Assembly (NCBI RefSeq): GCF_012843905.1
Contig: NZ_JABAGC010000011.1
Location: 1 to 64,000, forward strand
Direction of reading: 5' to 3'
DNA from: Clostridium sp. SM-530-WT-3G
GTDB taxonomy: Bacteria; Bacillota; Clostridia; Clostridiales; Clostridiaceae
DNA: 64,000 nt
Position numbers and translations under genes: made by a program. Positions 28,078 to 38,537 of the stretch are shown here, in pieces. The stretch's first letter is position 1. Each line of letters starts with the position of its first letter. The notes beneath the pieces were generated by a model. That model worked only from the letters and a program-made list of their open reading frames with translations, was not told the origin of the DNA and searched no databases.

Positions 28078-29331
28078 TTATTTACTCTTAATTCCTTTAA
28101 TATTCCATCTAACAAACATTACAAGAATCAAATTAATTAATGCAATCACACCTAATAATATTCCAACAGGAATTCCAAATTCTATTAATCCACCAAAAAG
28201 AATTTGTCCTGGTGCAACACTTATAGTAGCTACTGCTGTTGAAAATGCTGATACACTTCCAAGCATGTTTTCAGGAATCTGTTTTTGAATAAATGTTAAA
28301 GTAAGTACATTGGATAATGATAAGGAAAGCATAATAAGCATTCCACAAAACGCAAAAATTCCTGCTGAAGTATAATTCCCTATTTTAACAAATCCAAGTA
28401 CGGACATAAATATAACTCCAAATATCATTGGAATGTATGTATAATGTACTTTTCTTATAGAGAACATCTTTGGCTTTACGCTTATCCAGAAACCTCCAAG
28501 TATCATACCAAGAACAGATATACCTTCTACTAATCCATAAACATGAGATGGCAATCCAAGGAATATATTAATGAAATATGGAGCAATTATTGATAGTATT
28601 GGTACTAAAAATATATTGCATAATGCATATGAAATTATTATTCCTAAAATTACTCTATTCTCTTTCTTTAAATACACTAGTGTATTCTTCATATCTTTAA
28701 ATGAATTTTTAATAAAACTTACAAGCTCTAGCTTACTCTTAGTTTCATATTCTTTATCATTACATACTATATCTGGTATATCTAAGAACATTTCCATTAT
28801 TGCTGCAACAAAGAAACTTACTGCATTTATTATTACAATAATCTTTATTCCTAATAATCCATATAGTATTCCTGCAATTATTGGTCCTGCAAAATTTACT
28901 ATAGAACCTACCTGATTAATTATTCCATTAGCTGATGTAAGATTCTCTTCATCAACTATCTGCGGGATTGATGCAGTTACTGCTGGTCCGTACAAAGTAT
29001 AGCATATTGATAATATAAACATGACTGCTCCTACTATTAATTCACTATCACATCCATTTACCAAAATTAATGCATATGCTCCAATAAGTATAGAACAAAA
29101 TAAATCAAGATAAACCATTATCTTTTTTCTATTTATTCTATCAGAAAGACGACCCGCTATTGGTGCAAATATTACATATGGAATTGTTGATATTGCAAGA
29201 ATATTAGCAAAAGCTGATGTGCTTCCTGTAAAGGCAAGAACATACAAAGACATACTAAATCTCTGAATAGCATTTCCAAAAAGAGAAATAATCTGCCCTA
29301 GAGCAATTATTATAAAATTCTTATTCCTCAT
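28078..29331 (-). CDS. MFS transporter (EntS/drug-exporter-like)
   Basis: A 417-residue major facilitator with twelve predicted membrane segments and the motif GRLSDRINRKKI after helix 2. Overall layout resembles the EntS/MFS_3 group, which exports siderophores and drugs. It lies downstream of a siderophore-type ABC importer in the same orientation, separated by a 220-base palindromic repeat region, so a role in siderophore handling is possible but unproven. A terminator overlaps its 3' flank. Confidence 0.87.
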   Translation of the reverse strand: MRNKNFIIIALGQIISLFGNAIQRFSMSLYVLAFTGSTSAFANILAISTIPYVIFAPIAGRLSDRINRKKIMVYLDLFCSILIGAYALILVNGCDSELIVGAVMFILSICYTLYGPAVTASIPQIVDEENLTSANGIINQVGSIVNFAGPIIAGILYGLLGIKIIVIINAVSFFVAAIMEMFLDIPDIVCNDKEYETKSKLELVSFIKNSFKDMKNTLVYLKKENRVILGIIISYALCNIFLVPILSIIAPYFINIFLGLPSHVYGLVEGISVLGMILGGFWISVKPKMFSIRKVHYTYIPMIFGVIFMSVLGFVKIGNYTSAGIFAFCGMLIMLSLSLSNVLTLTFIQKQIPENMLGSVSAFSTAVATISVAPGQILFGGLIEFGIPVGILLGVIALINLILVMFVRWNIKGIKSK

Positions 29332-29359
29332 ATAGCCTCCTTAATTGACAGTTTATAAA

Positions 29360-29545
29360 GGAAACTCGACTCACATTCGTTTGCTGAGTAAGTGACTCAC
29401 ACCAAATGTAAAATTTGGGTTCCCTACTTAAAACTCGACTCACATTCGTTCGCTGAGTACTCACAGAGTAAGTTCTACTACCCCAAAGCAAGTTTCTCAA
29501 TGAGAAAGTTCTACTATCCAAATATAAAATTTGGAGTATCACTTT
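29360..29545. repeat. Diverged copies of the palindromic mosaic repeat
   Basis: Units matching 1-130 start at 29360 (GGAAACTCGACTCACATTCG) and 29432 (AACTCGACTCACATTCGTTC). A further degenerate part to 29545 repeats AGTTCTACTA twice and again has CCAAAT-loop-ATTTGG. The six-base hairpin arms are kept while the loop changes between copies. It separates the ABC ATPase from the MFS gene. Confidence 0.82.
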
Positions 29546-29551
29546 GGAACT

Positions 29552-30337
29552 TTACTTAACAAGGTCATATTCCATACATATTGGATAAGTTCCATCTTCG
29601 CTAGTTACAAGCTTAGCGTCTATTCCATATATCTCTTTTAAGTTTTCCTTATTTATAACATCTACAGGTCTTCCTTGACATATAAGCTTTCCTTTTTTAA
29701 GTCCTACTATATTATCTGCAAATCTGCATGCATTATTAAGTTCGTGTAGAACTATAACTACTGTTATATTCTTTTCTCTATTTAGTTTTTGAAGAATTTC
29801 AAGTACTTCAAGCTGATATGACATATCCAAGTATGTAGTAGGTTCATCAAGCATAATTATTTCAGTTTCCTGTGCAAGAGTCATTGCAATCCATGCTCTT
29901 TGTCTTTGACCTCCAGACAAATTTTCTATCTGTCTGTCGCTAAATTCACTAAGACCTGTTTCTTTTATTGCCCATTCAATAACTTCTTTATCGTGACTTG
30001 TAAGACCTCCTATCATCTTCTGATGTGGAAATCTTCCATAAGCTACAAGCTGTCTTACTGTAAGACCTGCTGGTGCTACTGGCCCTTGTGGAAGAAAGGC
30101 AGCCTCTTTAGCTATATCCTTTTCTTTCACACTCTTAATATTCTTATTATTTATAAAAATATCACCTGCTGAAGGTTTATTTATTCTTGAAATTGTCTTT
30201 AGGAGTGTTGACTTTCCGCATCCATTTGCTCCTATTATTATAGTTATCTTTCCCTTTGGAATATGTAAATTCATATTTTCAATTATTATATTATCTTCAT
30301 ATGCTACTTTTAAGTTTTTTACACTTATAGCTTCCAT
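29552..30337 (-). CDS. Iron-siderophore ABC transporter ATP-binding protein (FepC/FhuC type)
   Basis: A 261-residue ABC ATPase. Walker A is GANGCGKST (36-44), the signature is LSGGQRQRAW and Walker B is IIMLDEPTTYLD, followed by the H-loop VLHELN. The FepC/FhuC-specific TVRQLVAYGRFPHQ is present. It powers uptake of a ferric siderophore through the two permeases encoded just upstream. It starts two bases after the second permease gene, behind GGAGAAATAACT. Last gene of a four-gene operon under a Fur box. Confidence 0.94.
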   Translation of the reverse strand: MEAISVKNLKVAYEDNIIIENMNLHIPKGKITIIIGANGCGKSTLLKTISRINKPSAGDIFINNKNIKSVKEKDIAKEAAFLPQGPVAPAGLTVRQLVAYGRFPHQKMIGGLTSHDKEVIEWAIKETGLSEFSDRQIENLSGGQRQRAWIAMTLAQETEIIMLDEPTTYLDMSYQLEVLEILQKLNREKNITVVIVLHELNNACRFADNIVGLKKGKLICQGRPVDVINKENLKEIYGIDAKLVTSEDGTYPICMEYDLVK

Positions 30338-30339
30338 AG

Positions 30340-31347
30340 TTATTTCTCCTTCATCATTAAATAAATAAAATATGGTACTCCAAATATTGATACTGTTATT
30401 CCCACTGGAATTTCGATTGGAGAAAATAAATTTCTTGAAACTGCATCTGCAATTAAAATTATTATGACACTTATCATAGCAGATATAGTTATAAATTTCT
30501 TATGATAAGGGCCTACCATCCTTCTAGCAATATGAGGAGATATAAGTCCTAAAAATCCTATATTTCCTGCAAATGCTGTTGCAGTTCCTGCTAAAATAAC
30601 TGCAAAACTTAATAACTTCTTTCTTTCTTTTTCTATATTTAAACCTAATGATATTGCGAGTTCATCCGAAAGATTTAACACATCAAGTTTTTTATGATTA
30701 ATAAGTACTAGTATAAAAAATAATAATACTATTGGGATTATAACTTTAGCATAACTCATTCCTGCTCCCCAAAGGCTTCCTGATGTCCATACAAGTACTC
30801 TATTATAATCTCCTACTCCACCTCTAAAAGTAAAGAATGTAATGAAAGCATTAAGTCCTGCATTAAGCCCAATTCCTATAAGAAGCAGTCTATTAGGTCT
30901 TATTTGTCCTCTGCTTGACATCATATATATTATAAATGATGTTATACCTGCTCCCACTATTGCCATAAACGGCAACACAAATATAGATAACTGTCCTAAT
31001 TGACTATAATATGCTCCTGTAGAATACGTTATAAATAATACAGCTGCAACTGCTGCCCCTGCATTAATACCTATTATTCCTGTATCTGCAAGATCATTTT
31101 TAGTTATTGTCTGCAATATTGCTCCTGCTGTAGATAAGGCAATTCCTACAAATGCTCCTACTAATAATCTTGGTAATCTTATAGTAAAGATTGCAGTATT
31201 TTGAAGTCTTGTTCCATTACCCAAAAGTGTTTTTACTACATCTAATGGTGAAATTTCATAGGTTCCCCAGCAAAGTGTAACTCCAAAGGAGATAATAAGT
31301 AAAATTGATAAAATTATAAGTGTTATACCAAATCTATCTTTCTTCAT
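30340..31347 (-). CDS. Iron-siderophore ABC permease (FecD/FhuG type)
   Basis: A 335-residue permease of the FecCD family with about nine to ten membrane segments. Family motifs include RLPRLLVGAFVGIALSTAGA near residue 50 and GFLGLISPHIARRMVG, the cytoplasmic coupling loop, near 275. It forms a heterodimer with the permease encoded upstream, overlapping that frame by one base (TAATG). Confidence 0.93.
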   Translation of the reverse strand: MKKDRFGITLIILSILLIISFGVTLCWGTYEISPLDVVKTLLGNGTRLQNTAIFTIRLPRLLVGAFVGIALSTAGAILQTITKNDLADTGIIGINAGAAVAAVLFITYSTGAYYSQLGQLSIFVLPFMAIVGAGITSFIIYMMSSRGQIRPNRLLLIGIGLNAGLNAFITFFTFRGGVGDYNRVLVWTSGSLWGAGMSYAKVIIPIVLLFFILVLINHKKLDVLNLSDELAISLGLNIEKERKKLLSFAVILAGTATAFAGNIGFLGLISPHIARRMVGPYHKKFITISAMISVIIILIADAVSRNLFSPIEIPVGITVSIFGVPYFIYLMMKEK

Positions 31348-32339
31348 TATCCTCTCTCCTTTCTAGCTGCTGCAATGAAGAATGGTATACCTATAAGCAC
31401 TGTGAATACTCCTATTGGAGTTTCATATGGATCAAAAATCATTCTTGCTGCAATATCTGCATAAGTTAGCAGAACTGCTCCAAGTAGAAATGAACAAGGT
31501 ATATTTCTTCTGTAATCTTCACCTAAAATTTTTCTAACAACCTGTGGTACTATAAGTCCTACAAATGCTATATTTTTACCAACAGCTACTGCTGCTGCAC
31601 ACATTGGTATAATAGCTATAAGAGTAATAAATCTTATTTTTTGTGGATTTTGTCCAAGTCCTATAGCCACATCATCTCCAAGATTTAATATATTTATCTT
31701 TGGTGATAATAATATCCCTACAACAAGTCCTATTATTCCTACAAATAATACAAGATAAACATCTGACCATCCTGCATTTCTAAATCCTCCAGATACCCAG
31801 AATCCTATCATCTGAGATTGGTTTGATAATAATCCAATTATTGTTGTAATTGAGATAAAAAATGTACTCATAGCTGTACCACCTAAGAGTATCTTTGTAA
31901 TAGAATTATTATTTGCTTTGTTAGAAATAAACATTAATACTATAATTCCAGTTGCAAGTGCTCCTATAAAAGAAGCTATCATTACATTTCGTGTTGTTAC
32001 TGCAATTCCTGCAGCATAAAATATTGCTATGACTAAGGTAGCTCCCTGGCTCACTCCAAGTATTGAAGGTTCAGCTATTGGATTTCTTGTTACCCCTTGA
32101 ATCATTGCACCTGTTAATCCAAGTAATCCTCCTGTAAATAATACAGCAATAACTCTTGGTATACGTACATCTCTTACAAGCATATTTTCTAAACTGCCGT
32201 CAAAATTAAAAATACTGTTTAAAATATCAGAAAAGCTAATAGGAACGGATCCTAAGCGTATAGCTAGAACCATTCCTATTACTAAAAGCAATAAACTGCA
32301 GATTACAAATATGCCTACATGTTTCTTACTTTGCTCCAT
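31347..32339 (-). CDS. Iron-siderophore ABC permease (FecC/FhuB type)
   Basis: A 330-residue FecCD-family permease with about nine to ten membrane segments; RIPRVIAVLFTGGLLGLTGA near residue 60 and the coupling loop FVGLIVPQVVRKILG near 265 are typical. Partner of the next permease. Its start overlaps the end of the binding-protein gene by 14 bases, so translation is coupled. Confidence 0.93.
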   Translation of the reverse strand: MEQSKKHVGIFVICSLLLLVIGMVLAIRLGSVPISFSDILNSIFNFDGSLENMLVRDVRIPRVIAVLFTGGLLGLTGAMIQGVTRNPIAEPSILGVSQGATLVIAIFYAAGIAVTTRNVMIASFIGALATGIIVLMFISNKANNNSITKILLGGTAMSTFFISITTIIGLLSNQSQMIGFWVSGGFRNAGWSDVYLVLFVGIIGLVVGILLSPKINILNLGDDVAIGLGQNPQKIRFITLIAIIPMCAAAVAVGKNIAFVGLIVPQVVRKILGEDYRRNIPCSFLLGAVLLTYADIAARMIFDPYETPIGVFTVLIGIPFFIAAARKERG

Positions 32340-33276
32340 TTAACATATCACCTATCTCATTTACTAATAATTGTCTTCCAATTGGGCTATATCCTTGGTT
32401 AAAGTATGGTGATGCTGGTAAAGTAACCACATGACCTGCTTGAACTGCTGGAAGGCTATTCCATATACTATTTGATTGTAATTGTGCTAAATCTTCATCT
32501 GTTGTAATTGCAAATATGTAGTTACTCTTTATTGCCGCAAGACCTTCATAAGTTACTACTGGAAGACTTATATCAGATTGCTCTGGCATTCCTTCTGGTT
32601 TTGCAAGTTTCATATCTTCATACAATATACTTCCAAATCCTGCATTATCAAATACAAAGAACTGTCCACCACTTGCTAAGAATGAAAGATATGTTGTATC
32701 ATTACCATATTCTGATTTTATTTTATCGCCAGCAGCCTTAGCACTTTCTTCATAATTCTTAATCCATTCATTAGCTACATCTTCTTTATGAAATACTTTT
32801 GCAAATTCTTTAATATCTTCCTTCCAATTTAAAGCATTTAACTTAATCATAACTGTTGGAGCAATTTGGCTTAATGAATCATACATCTTTTCTTGAACTG
32901 TTGAAATAATAATAAGATCTGGATGTAAGTTCATAATCTTTTCAACATCCATTGTATCCTGCATGCTGTATCCTAATATTTCTGCACCACTAAGTGTATC
33001 TTCTAAATATGAAGGGAATTTAGTGTAGTCATAAGCATCACTATTTGCTGTTCCTACAACCTTATATCCAAGTATTGATAAAATATCACTATTACCACTT
33101 AAGTCTACTATTCTTTGAGGATTAGCTGGTATTTCAACATCCCCTCTTACATCTTTAACAGTAACTGTTTCAGTTGATGAATTAGCGCTGTCTGCATTCT
33201 TTTGTGTTCCACATCCAGCAAATATCAATACTGCCATACAAGAAACTGCTATTATTCTTAAAAATTTCTTCTTCAT
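32326..33276 (-). CDS. Iron-siderophore substrate-binding lipoprotein
   Basis: A 316-residue lipoprotein when started at ATG 33274-33276, chosen because CGGAGGTAAGCAA precedes it; a frame 15 codons longer is open but has no ribosome site. The signal ends at lipobox FAGC (Cys 22). The mature part is a class III periplasmic-binding-protein fold (Fe(III)-dicitrate/enterobactin group), with NPQRIVDLSG and PDLIIIST segments. It captures ferric siderophore outside the membrane and delivers it to the two permeases. First gene of the operon; a Fur box lies 128 bases upstream. Confidence 0.93.
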   Translation of the reverse strand: MKKKFLRIIAVSCMAVLIFAGCGTQKNADSANSSTETVTVKDVRGDVEIPANPQRIVDLSGNSDILSILGYKVVGTANSDAYDYTKFPSYLEDTLSGAEILGYSMQDTMDVEKIMNLHPDLIIISTVQEKMYDSLSQIAPTVMIKLNALNWKEDIKEFAKVFHKEDVANEWIKNYEESAKAAGDKIKSEYGNDTTYLSFLASGGQFFVFDNAGFGSILYEDMKLAKPEGMPEQSDISLPVVTYEGLAAIKSNYIFAITTDEDLAQLQSNSIWNSLPAVQAGHVVTLPASPYFNQGYSPIGRQLLVNEIGDMLNGAK

Positions 33277-33403
33277 TTGCTTACCTCCGTAAATTTTAAT
33301 ATATATTTTATTTTTCTCCACTAAACTAAAAAATATTATAAGAACTTATATATTACATTGTTTATAATTTTAATCTGATTTAGTATCCACTTAAAATTGT
33401 AAA

Positions 33404-33418
33404 TGATACTGATTATCA
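33404..33418. promoter_or_regulatory. Fur box
   Basis: TGATACTGATTATCA matches the 7-1-7 Fur consensus TGATAATnATTATCA at 13 of 14 positions. It lies between the divergent siderophore operon and AraC gene, so iron should repress one or both. Confidence 0.85.
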
Positions 33419-33544
33419 TTTCAATATCAACATCTAATTTAATAATTTTATCATCTAATACAATAATTTTTGATATAATATATTCACTTATATTTTTACC
33501 TAAGATAATAAAAAATTCTTATAATTTACGTACGGAGGACAAAT

Positions 33545-34550
33545 ATGATTTCAAAATCACCAGAAGATTTACAAAAAAAAAATATTAGATAAATTAACCT
33601 TTTTGCCCCATAGCAATGAAAACAATATTATATATAAAAATATTGAAAAGCCAGAGCTCGGATACCTTATCAAGTATTCAAGACCTAGATATTATGATTT
33701 TATAATTGGCAACTATACTATACCATCTAACTTTTCTTTTTCTTTTCATCATTCACAAGAAATTATTAGGTTTGGTACAATGTATGTAGGTAATACATCC
33801 TTTGAAATTGAAAATAACCCTACTTTCTCGTCTACTCCTTCTTCTTTTTTCGTGATTGAAAAAGATATTAAGGGAAAACAGTATTGGAAAAAGGGACAAA
33901 ATTATCAAGGTGCTGAAATTATCATCAGTAAATGTTATTTTGACGAAGTTATAAAACCATCATTTCAAAATATATTAGATTTTGATAGTTTTATAGAAAA
34001 CTATACTTATCACTATCTTCCTATTGAAATAATTGCAATTATTCAAAAACTAAAAAATATGGCAGAAACACATACTCTTACTCCTATTTATTTAGAAAGT
34101 AAAATTCTAGAATCCATAGCATTACTATATAATGAGATATCTTCATCAAAGCAGAATGCTTTTACTACTCAAATAAACTATGGTCAAATAAAAATAGGAA
34201 AAGACAGACAAATCACTTTATCATTTTCAGATGCTCAGGCTCTTCAAAAAGCTAATGATATATTGACAGAAAATATATTAAATCCTCCCACTATAAAAAG
34301 CTTAAGTAAAATGGTTTTTTTAAATGAGCAAAAGCTAAAGGCTGGATTTAAAAAAAGATATAATATGACTATAAATGAATATACTACATATCTTAGAATG
34401 GCTATGGCTGAAAATCTTTTATCAACAACTGAATATAGCATTGATGAAATTGCAAAAATGGTTGGATATAATCATAGTTCAAACTTTGTAAAAATGTTTA
34501 AAAAAGCACACGGTAAAACTCCTCTTGCTTTTAGAAAGTCTAAAACATAA
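33545..34550 (+). CDS. AraC-family regulator of siderophore uptake, frameshifted at an A10 tract
   Basis: A helix-turn-helix regulator (two AraC motifs in about the last 100 residues, ending with NHSSNFVKMFKKAHGKTPLAFR) and an N-terminal sensor region, similar in layout to PchR/YbtA-type siderophore regulators. The best start is ATG 33545, behind ACGGAGGACAAAT. That frame (MISKSPEDLQKK) stops after 15 codons because a run of ten A (33573-33582) is one base too long. With nine A it would run straight into ILDKLTFLPHSNENN and the rest of the protein. The only uninterrupted frame starts at TTG 33603 without a ribosome site. It could be a slippage or phase-variable switch, a programmed frameshift, a dead allele or a sequencing error. 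It is divergent from the siderophore importer and shares the Fur box region. Confidence 0.8.
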
Positions 34551-34662
34551 ATATATAAGAATTTAATTTATAATATATTTAAAAAGCTATCCATTTTGTA
34601 AGTTATGAAACATATCCTATTTAAGTATAGTCAATGTATAATACATAATAATATATTCTAAG

Positions 34663-34696
34663 TGGTATATAGTTTTATCATTGAAACTGTATACCA
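34663..34696. terminator. Inverted repeat downstream of the AraC gene
   Basis: TGGTATATAGTTT pairs with AAACTGTATACCA (one mismatch). It lies between convergent genes; the T-tract is weak, so a terminator role is only likely. Confidence 0.5.
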
Positions 34697-34771
34697 TACT
34701 TGGAATTTATTATTCTTACAAAATAAACAGCTTATTATTTTTATAAAAAATCTTATCTTACAATATCTTAA

Positions 34772-35416
34772 TTAAATCTTCTTTATTAATTCTGTAGTTT
34801 CACGAATTGACTTTGTAATATCATTTAGTGTTTCATTGATACCTTCTACAGATTCAGAACTCATTTGAGAAAGTTTTCCCATTTCATGAGCAACTATAGT
34901 AAATCCTCTTCCATATTCACCAGCTCTTGCTGCTTCAATAGAAGCATTTAATGCAAGCATTTTTATACTTGATGTGTTTTTCTTAATAGATTCAACAACT
35001 CCATAAACTCCACTTACACTATCTTCTAGTTTATTTATAGATTGATGTATTTCTTCTATAACTTTATTCTTCTTTTTAAATTCAGCCTCTTCTGATTTAG
35101 CTACTGCACTTGCTATACAACCTACAATTTTTCCTTCATCATATACAGGAACTACATTCCCCTCCATAGCAATTCCAAATAATTCTTTTGGTATTTCGCT
35201 ATACATAGGTTTACCAGTAGCCATAACTTTAAAAATAGCATTATTTTTATCTTCATGTTTATACCCAACTTTAATATCACCAGGTACAGAACTTGGCTGA
35301 CTTACATATATAACTGTTCCGTCTAAGTCAAATACAGACATTCCCATTTCTTTAGTCACTAGGCCATTTGTAATTTTGATACTTTCAATTATTTGTTCTA
35401 ATTTTTCTTGTCTCAT
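34772..35416 (-). CDS. Short soluble methyl-accepting chemotaxis-type protein
   Basis: A 214-residue protein without membrane segments: an N-terminal sensory domain (about 5-110) and only the core of an MCP signalling domain (about 120-214) including the hairpin-tip sequence [18 protein letters not shown]. Short soluble receptors with such a sensor-plus-tip layout are common in Clostridium. It would interact with CheW/CheA; adaptation helices are short. Single gene. Confidence 0.85.
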   Translation of the reverse strand: MRQEKLEQIIESIKITNGLVTKEMGMSVFDLDGTVIYVSQPSSVPGDIKVGYKHEDKNNAIFKVMATGKPMYSEIPKELFGIAMEGNVVPVYDEGKIVGCIASAVAKSEEAEFKKKNKVIEEIHQSINKLEDSVSGVYGVVESIKKNTSSIKMLALNASIEAARAGEYGRGFTIVAHEMGKLSQMSSESVEGINETLNDITKSIRETTELIKKI

Positions 35417-35724
35417 ACTATCTCCACCTTATATATTAAAATTAATCCATATAATTAAAATATCGTCCTTTATCAAACAAACTTAATAATTTAAATCTTA
35501 ATATTTAAACCTTTTAATGTTTTATTTGTTATTTTTTACTATTGCAAAATATATGCTCATCTCTAAATTTATCCATAATATACTGAGAATTATTTTATAT
35601 AATCTTTATAAATCATGAAAAATATAATTACTATATTTAGACGTATTCTGAATCTGTATGATAATAAATAAAAATACGTTAATCATTTAGTTGAATACTA
35701 AATTCTAACGTATTTTCATATACT
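35417..35724. other. AT-rich gap with one terminator
   Basis: About 300 bases containing the terminator at 35671-35716 and the upstream region of the soluble receptor; nothing else recognised. Confidence 0.4.
35671..35716 (-). terminator. Terminator of the chemoreceptor-binding protein locus
   Basis: AAAATACGTTA pairs perfectly with TAACGTATTTT, with inner ATTTA/TAAAT pairing; T run on the minus strand. Confidence 0.85.
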
Positions 35725-36992
35725 TTATGAATTAACCCAAAAATTCTCAATCTGCTCAACTAACTGTTCTCTTGTAATTTCATTATTTAAGTACTTTTTA
35801 AGAGCATTTCCTAAAATATCTGAATTATTTGGAGGCAGATAACTATTCATAAGTTCTATTGTATTTCCACTATCTCTATATTTTATTATTTCTTTAACTA
35901 ATGGGTCCTTTTCTGGCACTTGAATATTGTTAAATTCCGGAATTATACCACAATCCTCTGTAATGAATTTATTTCCATGTTCATCATAAACAAGATAATT
36001 TAAAAATCTCTTTGCTGCCTCTATCTGCTTATCTGATGAATTTTTATTAACTATAAAATACTTTGTTATACCAACTGCAATTCCATTATCCGAAGAATTA
36101 TTACTAATTGGAACTGGTATAAATCCAAAATCAGTATTTCCCTCTCCTGCCGTAATTATATTGGGTGATGCCCAATTCCCCATGTACCAAAATCCAACTT
36201 CACCACTGCCTAACATTTCTGCACATTTATCATATGAAGGTGCAAGTGGATTATCTGAATAAATATTATATTTTTTCATAATATCGAAAGTATCTAAAAG
36301 TCCATTTAATATTTCATTATCTTTAATACTTTCTGTATTTCTTCTTAAATTTTCAAAATAAGATTTATTATCAGTTCCTTTCTTCTTCACATCAGCTCCA
36401 TAACTTATTGCAAGAAAATGATCTCCAAGTGACCATTCTTCATTAGTTATTATAAGCGGACCTTTTCCTATTGCATTAATTTTCTTAAATGCTTCTTCTA
36501 AATCAGAAATAGTTCTTATTTTATCAGGATTAATTCCTGCTTCATCTATTATCTTTTTATTATAAATGAAACCAGCACCTTCTGTTGAAAAAGGGAATGC
36601 TATGACTTCCCCTTTATCATTTTTAGCAATATCAGATATTTGACCTGATATATCATTTATCCATTTTTCAGAAGATAAATCCAGAGGTATTTCACCAAAC
36701 AATTCTATATCTGCTGCATCTACAAGTGTTAAAGTAGGTGCATTATCAGCTGAAGCCATTGAACTTAATTTATCTCTATAAGAATTAGCCTGATTATATT
36801 AATAGTCTTTATTCTAATATCTTCATTTTTATCTTCAAATTCTTTTATAAAACTTTCAATAGTTAATGATATTTCTGGTTTAGAATTTAAAATTGATATA
36901 TTAACAACATTCCCATCTTCTGAACTTTTGCATCCCATAATAGAGAATGACGTTAACGTCGCCATAATAACTAGACTAAATATTTTCTTCAT
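35725..36992 (-). pseudogene. Extracellular solute-binding protein (family 1), frameshifted
   Basis: The first 75 codons encode a lipoprotein signal (lipobox IMGC) and the start of a family 1 sugar-type binding protein. The frame then runs off near 36797, where one base appears to be missing (ATTAATATAATCAG). The other frame continues with NQANSYRDKLSSMASADNAP and stays open to a normal C-terminus (344 codons from the next ATG). It contains VIAFPFSTEGAGFIYNKKII and GSGEVGFWYMGNWA, typical of the family. The first ATG overlaps the 3' end of the chemoreceptor gene by 17 bases, so both were translationally coupled: an unusual receptor plus binding-protein unit without permease genes. A single sequencing error could also explain the shift. 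Confidence 0.85.
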
Positions 36993-38537
36993 TGATTTTC
37001 TCCTCTTCTGTCTTAAACTTATCTATATTTTCTTTAAGTTCATTAACTATCTGCAAGATATTATTACCTGACATTTTTACTTTTCCAACAACATTAAATT
37101 GATCCTCTGAGGACGCTGTTACTTCTTCTGCTACAACTGCAAATCCCTTTCCACTTTCACCAGCTCTAGCAGCTTCTATAGAGGCATTTAAGGCTAGTAA
37201 ACTTGTTTGTTCTGTAATATCTTGTATTGTTTCTATAATATTATCTATATTTCCTATGAAATCTCCTAATTTATTAACTTCTTCAACTGCTTGTTCAACA
37301 AGCCTGAACTGCTCTTCTGTGGATTTTTTTAGTTCCATAGTGCCATTATTTCCTTTTGCTAAAGCAATATCTGATAATTTTATTACATCATTAGTTTCCT
37401 CAACTTTTTGTGTTAACTGATTCATCCTTCCATCTAATTCTCTTACATAATTTAATACATCATCTGTTTTTTCTGCTTGAGAAACTGAACCTTCTGCTAT
37501 TTCTTCCATTGCTTTAGATATATCTCTACTGTTATCTTCTGCACTAATTGACAACCCATTAAGCTTTTCTGATGCATCTTTTAAGAAATTACTTTTATCA
37601 TTAATACTTATAACAAGATTTTTTAAACTTTTTGCCATACCATTCAAATTATCTCCTATATTAATTAATTCCTTAGCTCCACTCAACTGACAATTAACAG
37701 TAAGATTTCCTGATGCAACTTCTTGGGTAAATAAATCAATATCAGAAATTATTTTTCCAAAAACTTTTGAAATATATAAAACAAAAACTATAATGATTGC
37801 AACAATAATTATTACAACTGGTATAAATGTAACAAAGATACTTTTGACTCCCTTATATAAATCTGAATTAGTAATAGTTGTCATCATTCCCCATTTAAGT
37901 GAAGGAATAAAGTTATATACTGCTACTCCCTTTTCACCATTATAAGAATAATTTATACTATTAAAGTTACCCTCAAGAGCTTTTTTTACACCACTACTAA
38001 GATTACCTTTACTATCAAGTATATTTTCATTCATTATTTTATCTGGATCATTATGATAAGTAATATATCCATCACTATTGAATGTGTATACTTGTCCTTC
38101 TTTTGAGTATGTAATCTTCCCTATGCATTCGCTAATACTATTAATTTTCACTTTATTTATAATGTACCCTGTTATAGAATCAGCTAATACATTTCCTAAA
38201 AGGTCAACATAATGTTTAATATTCTTATATCTTGTGCCTGCTTATTTCTAAGCTCCCTTTGTATTCCTTCAACATCATTACTTAATACTATTTGAGAAGA
38301 AGCTATATCCTCTGCTAAAATAATATTATCATCACCCCATTTATCTATATTTTCAGTTACCATACTTGATATCTGCTTTAGTGAGGCTACTTCTCTTTTG
38401 TACACTGAAGATTTTATTATAACACCCGATATAATAGCAAAAATTAATATAGGAACTATACCTATACTTAAAAACACTATCAACAACTTTGTTTTAATAC
38501 TCATCTTCTCATTAATTTTCTCTTTCTTATCCCCCAT
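36976..38537 (-). pseudogene. Transmembrane methyl-accepting chemotaxis protein, frameshifted and internally deleted
   Basis: The 5' part (38537-38196) encodes an N-terminal membrane helix (about 14-37) and the start of a Cache-type ectodomain. The frame ends at ATGTTGACCTTTTAG; with one more T it would continue as [16 protein letters not shown] into the second frame (to 36976). That part has the rest of a short ectodomain, a second membrane helix, a HAMP region and the MCP domain with tip [19 protein letters not shown]. The descending helix is missing: AVVAEEV runs directly into TASSEDQ, as if two copies of GAAGAAGTA had recombined (around 37130). So there is one frameshift and one in-frame deletion of the C-terminal helix bundle. 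It should not signal normally. Confidence 0.82.

Noticed and set aside
29321-29542. 73-codon minus-strand frame across the palindromic repeats
   Set aside because: It is composed of repeat DNA, has no ribosome site and overlaps the MFS gene start; its peptide mirrors the repeat units.
20000-31000. Aldehyde dehydrogenase, MATE, AraC and C26 hydrolase as one detoxification operon
   Set aside because: Different strands, separate terminators and unrelated products; only the AraC-MATE divergence is suggestive.
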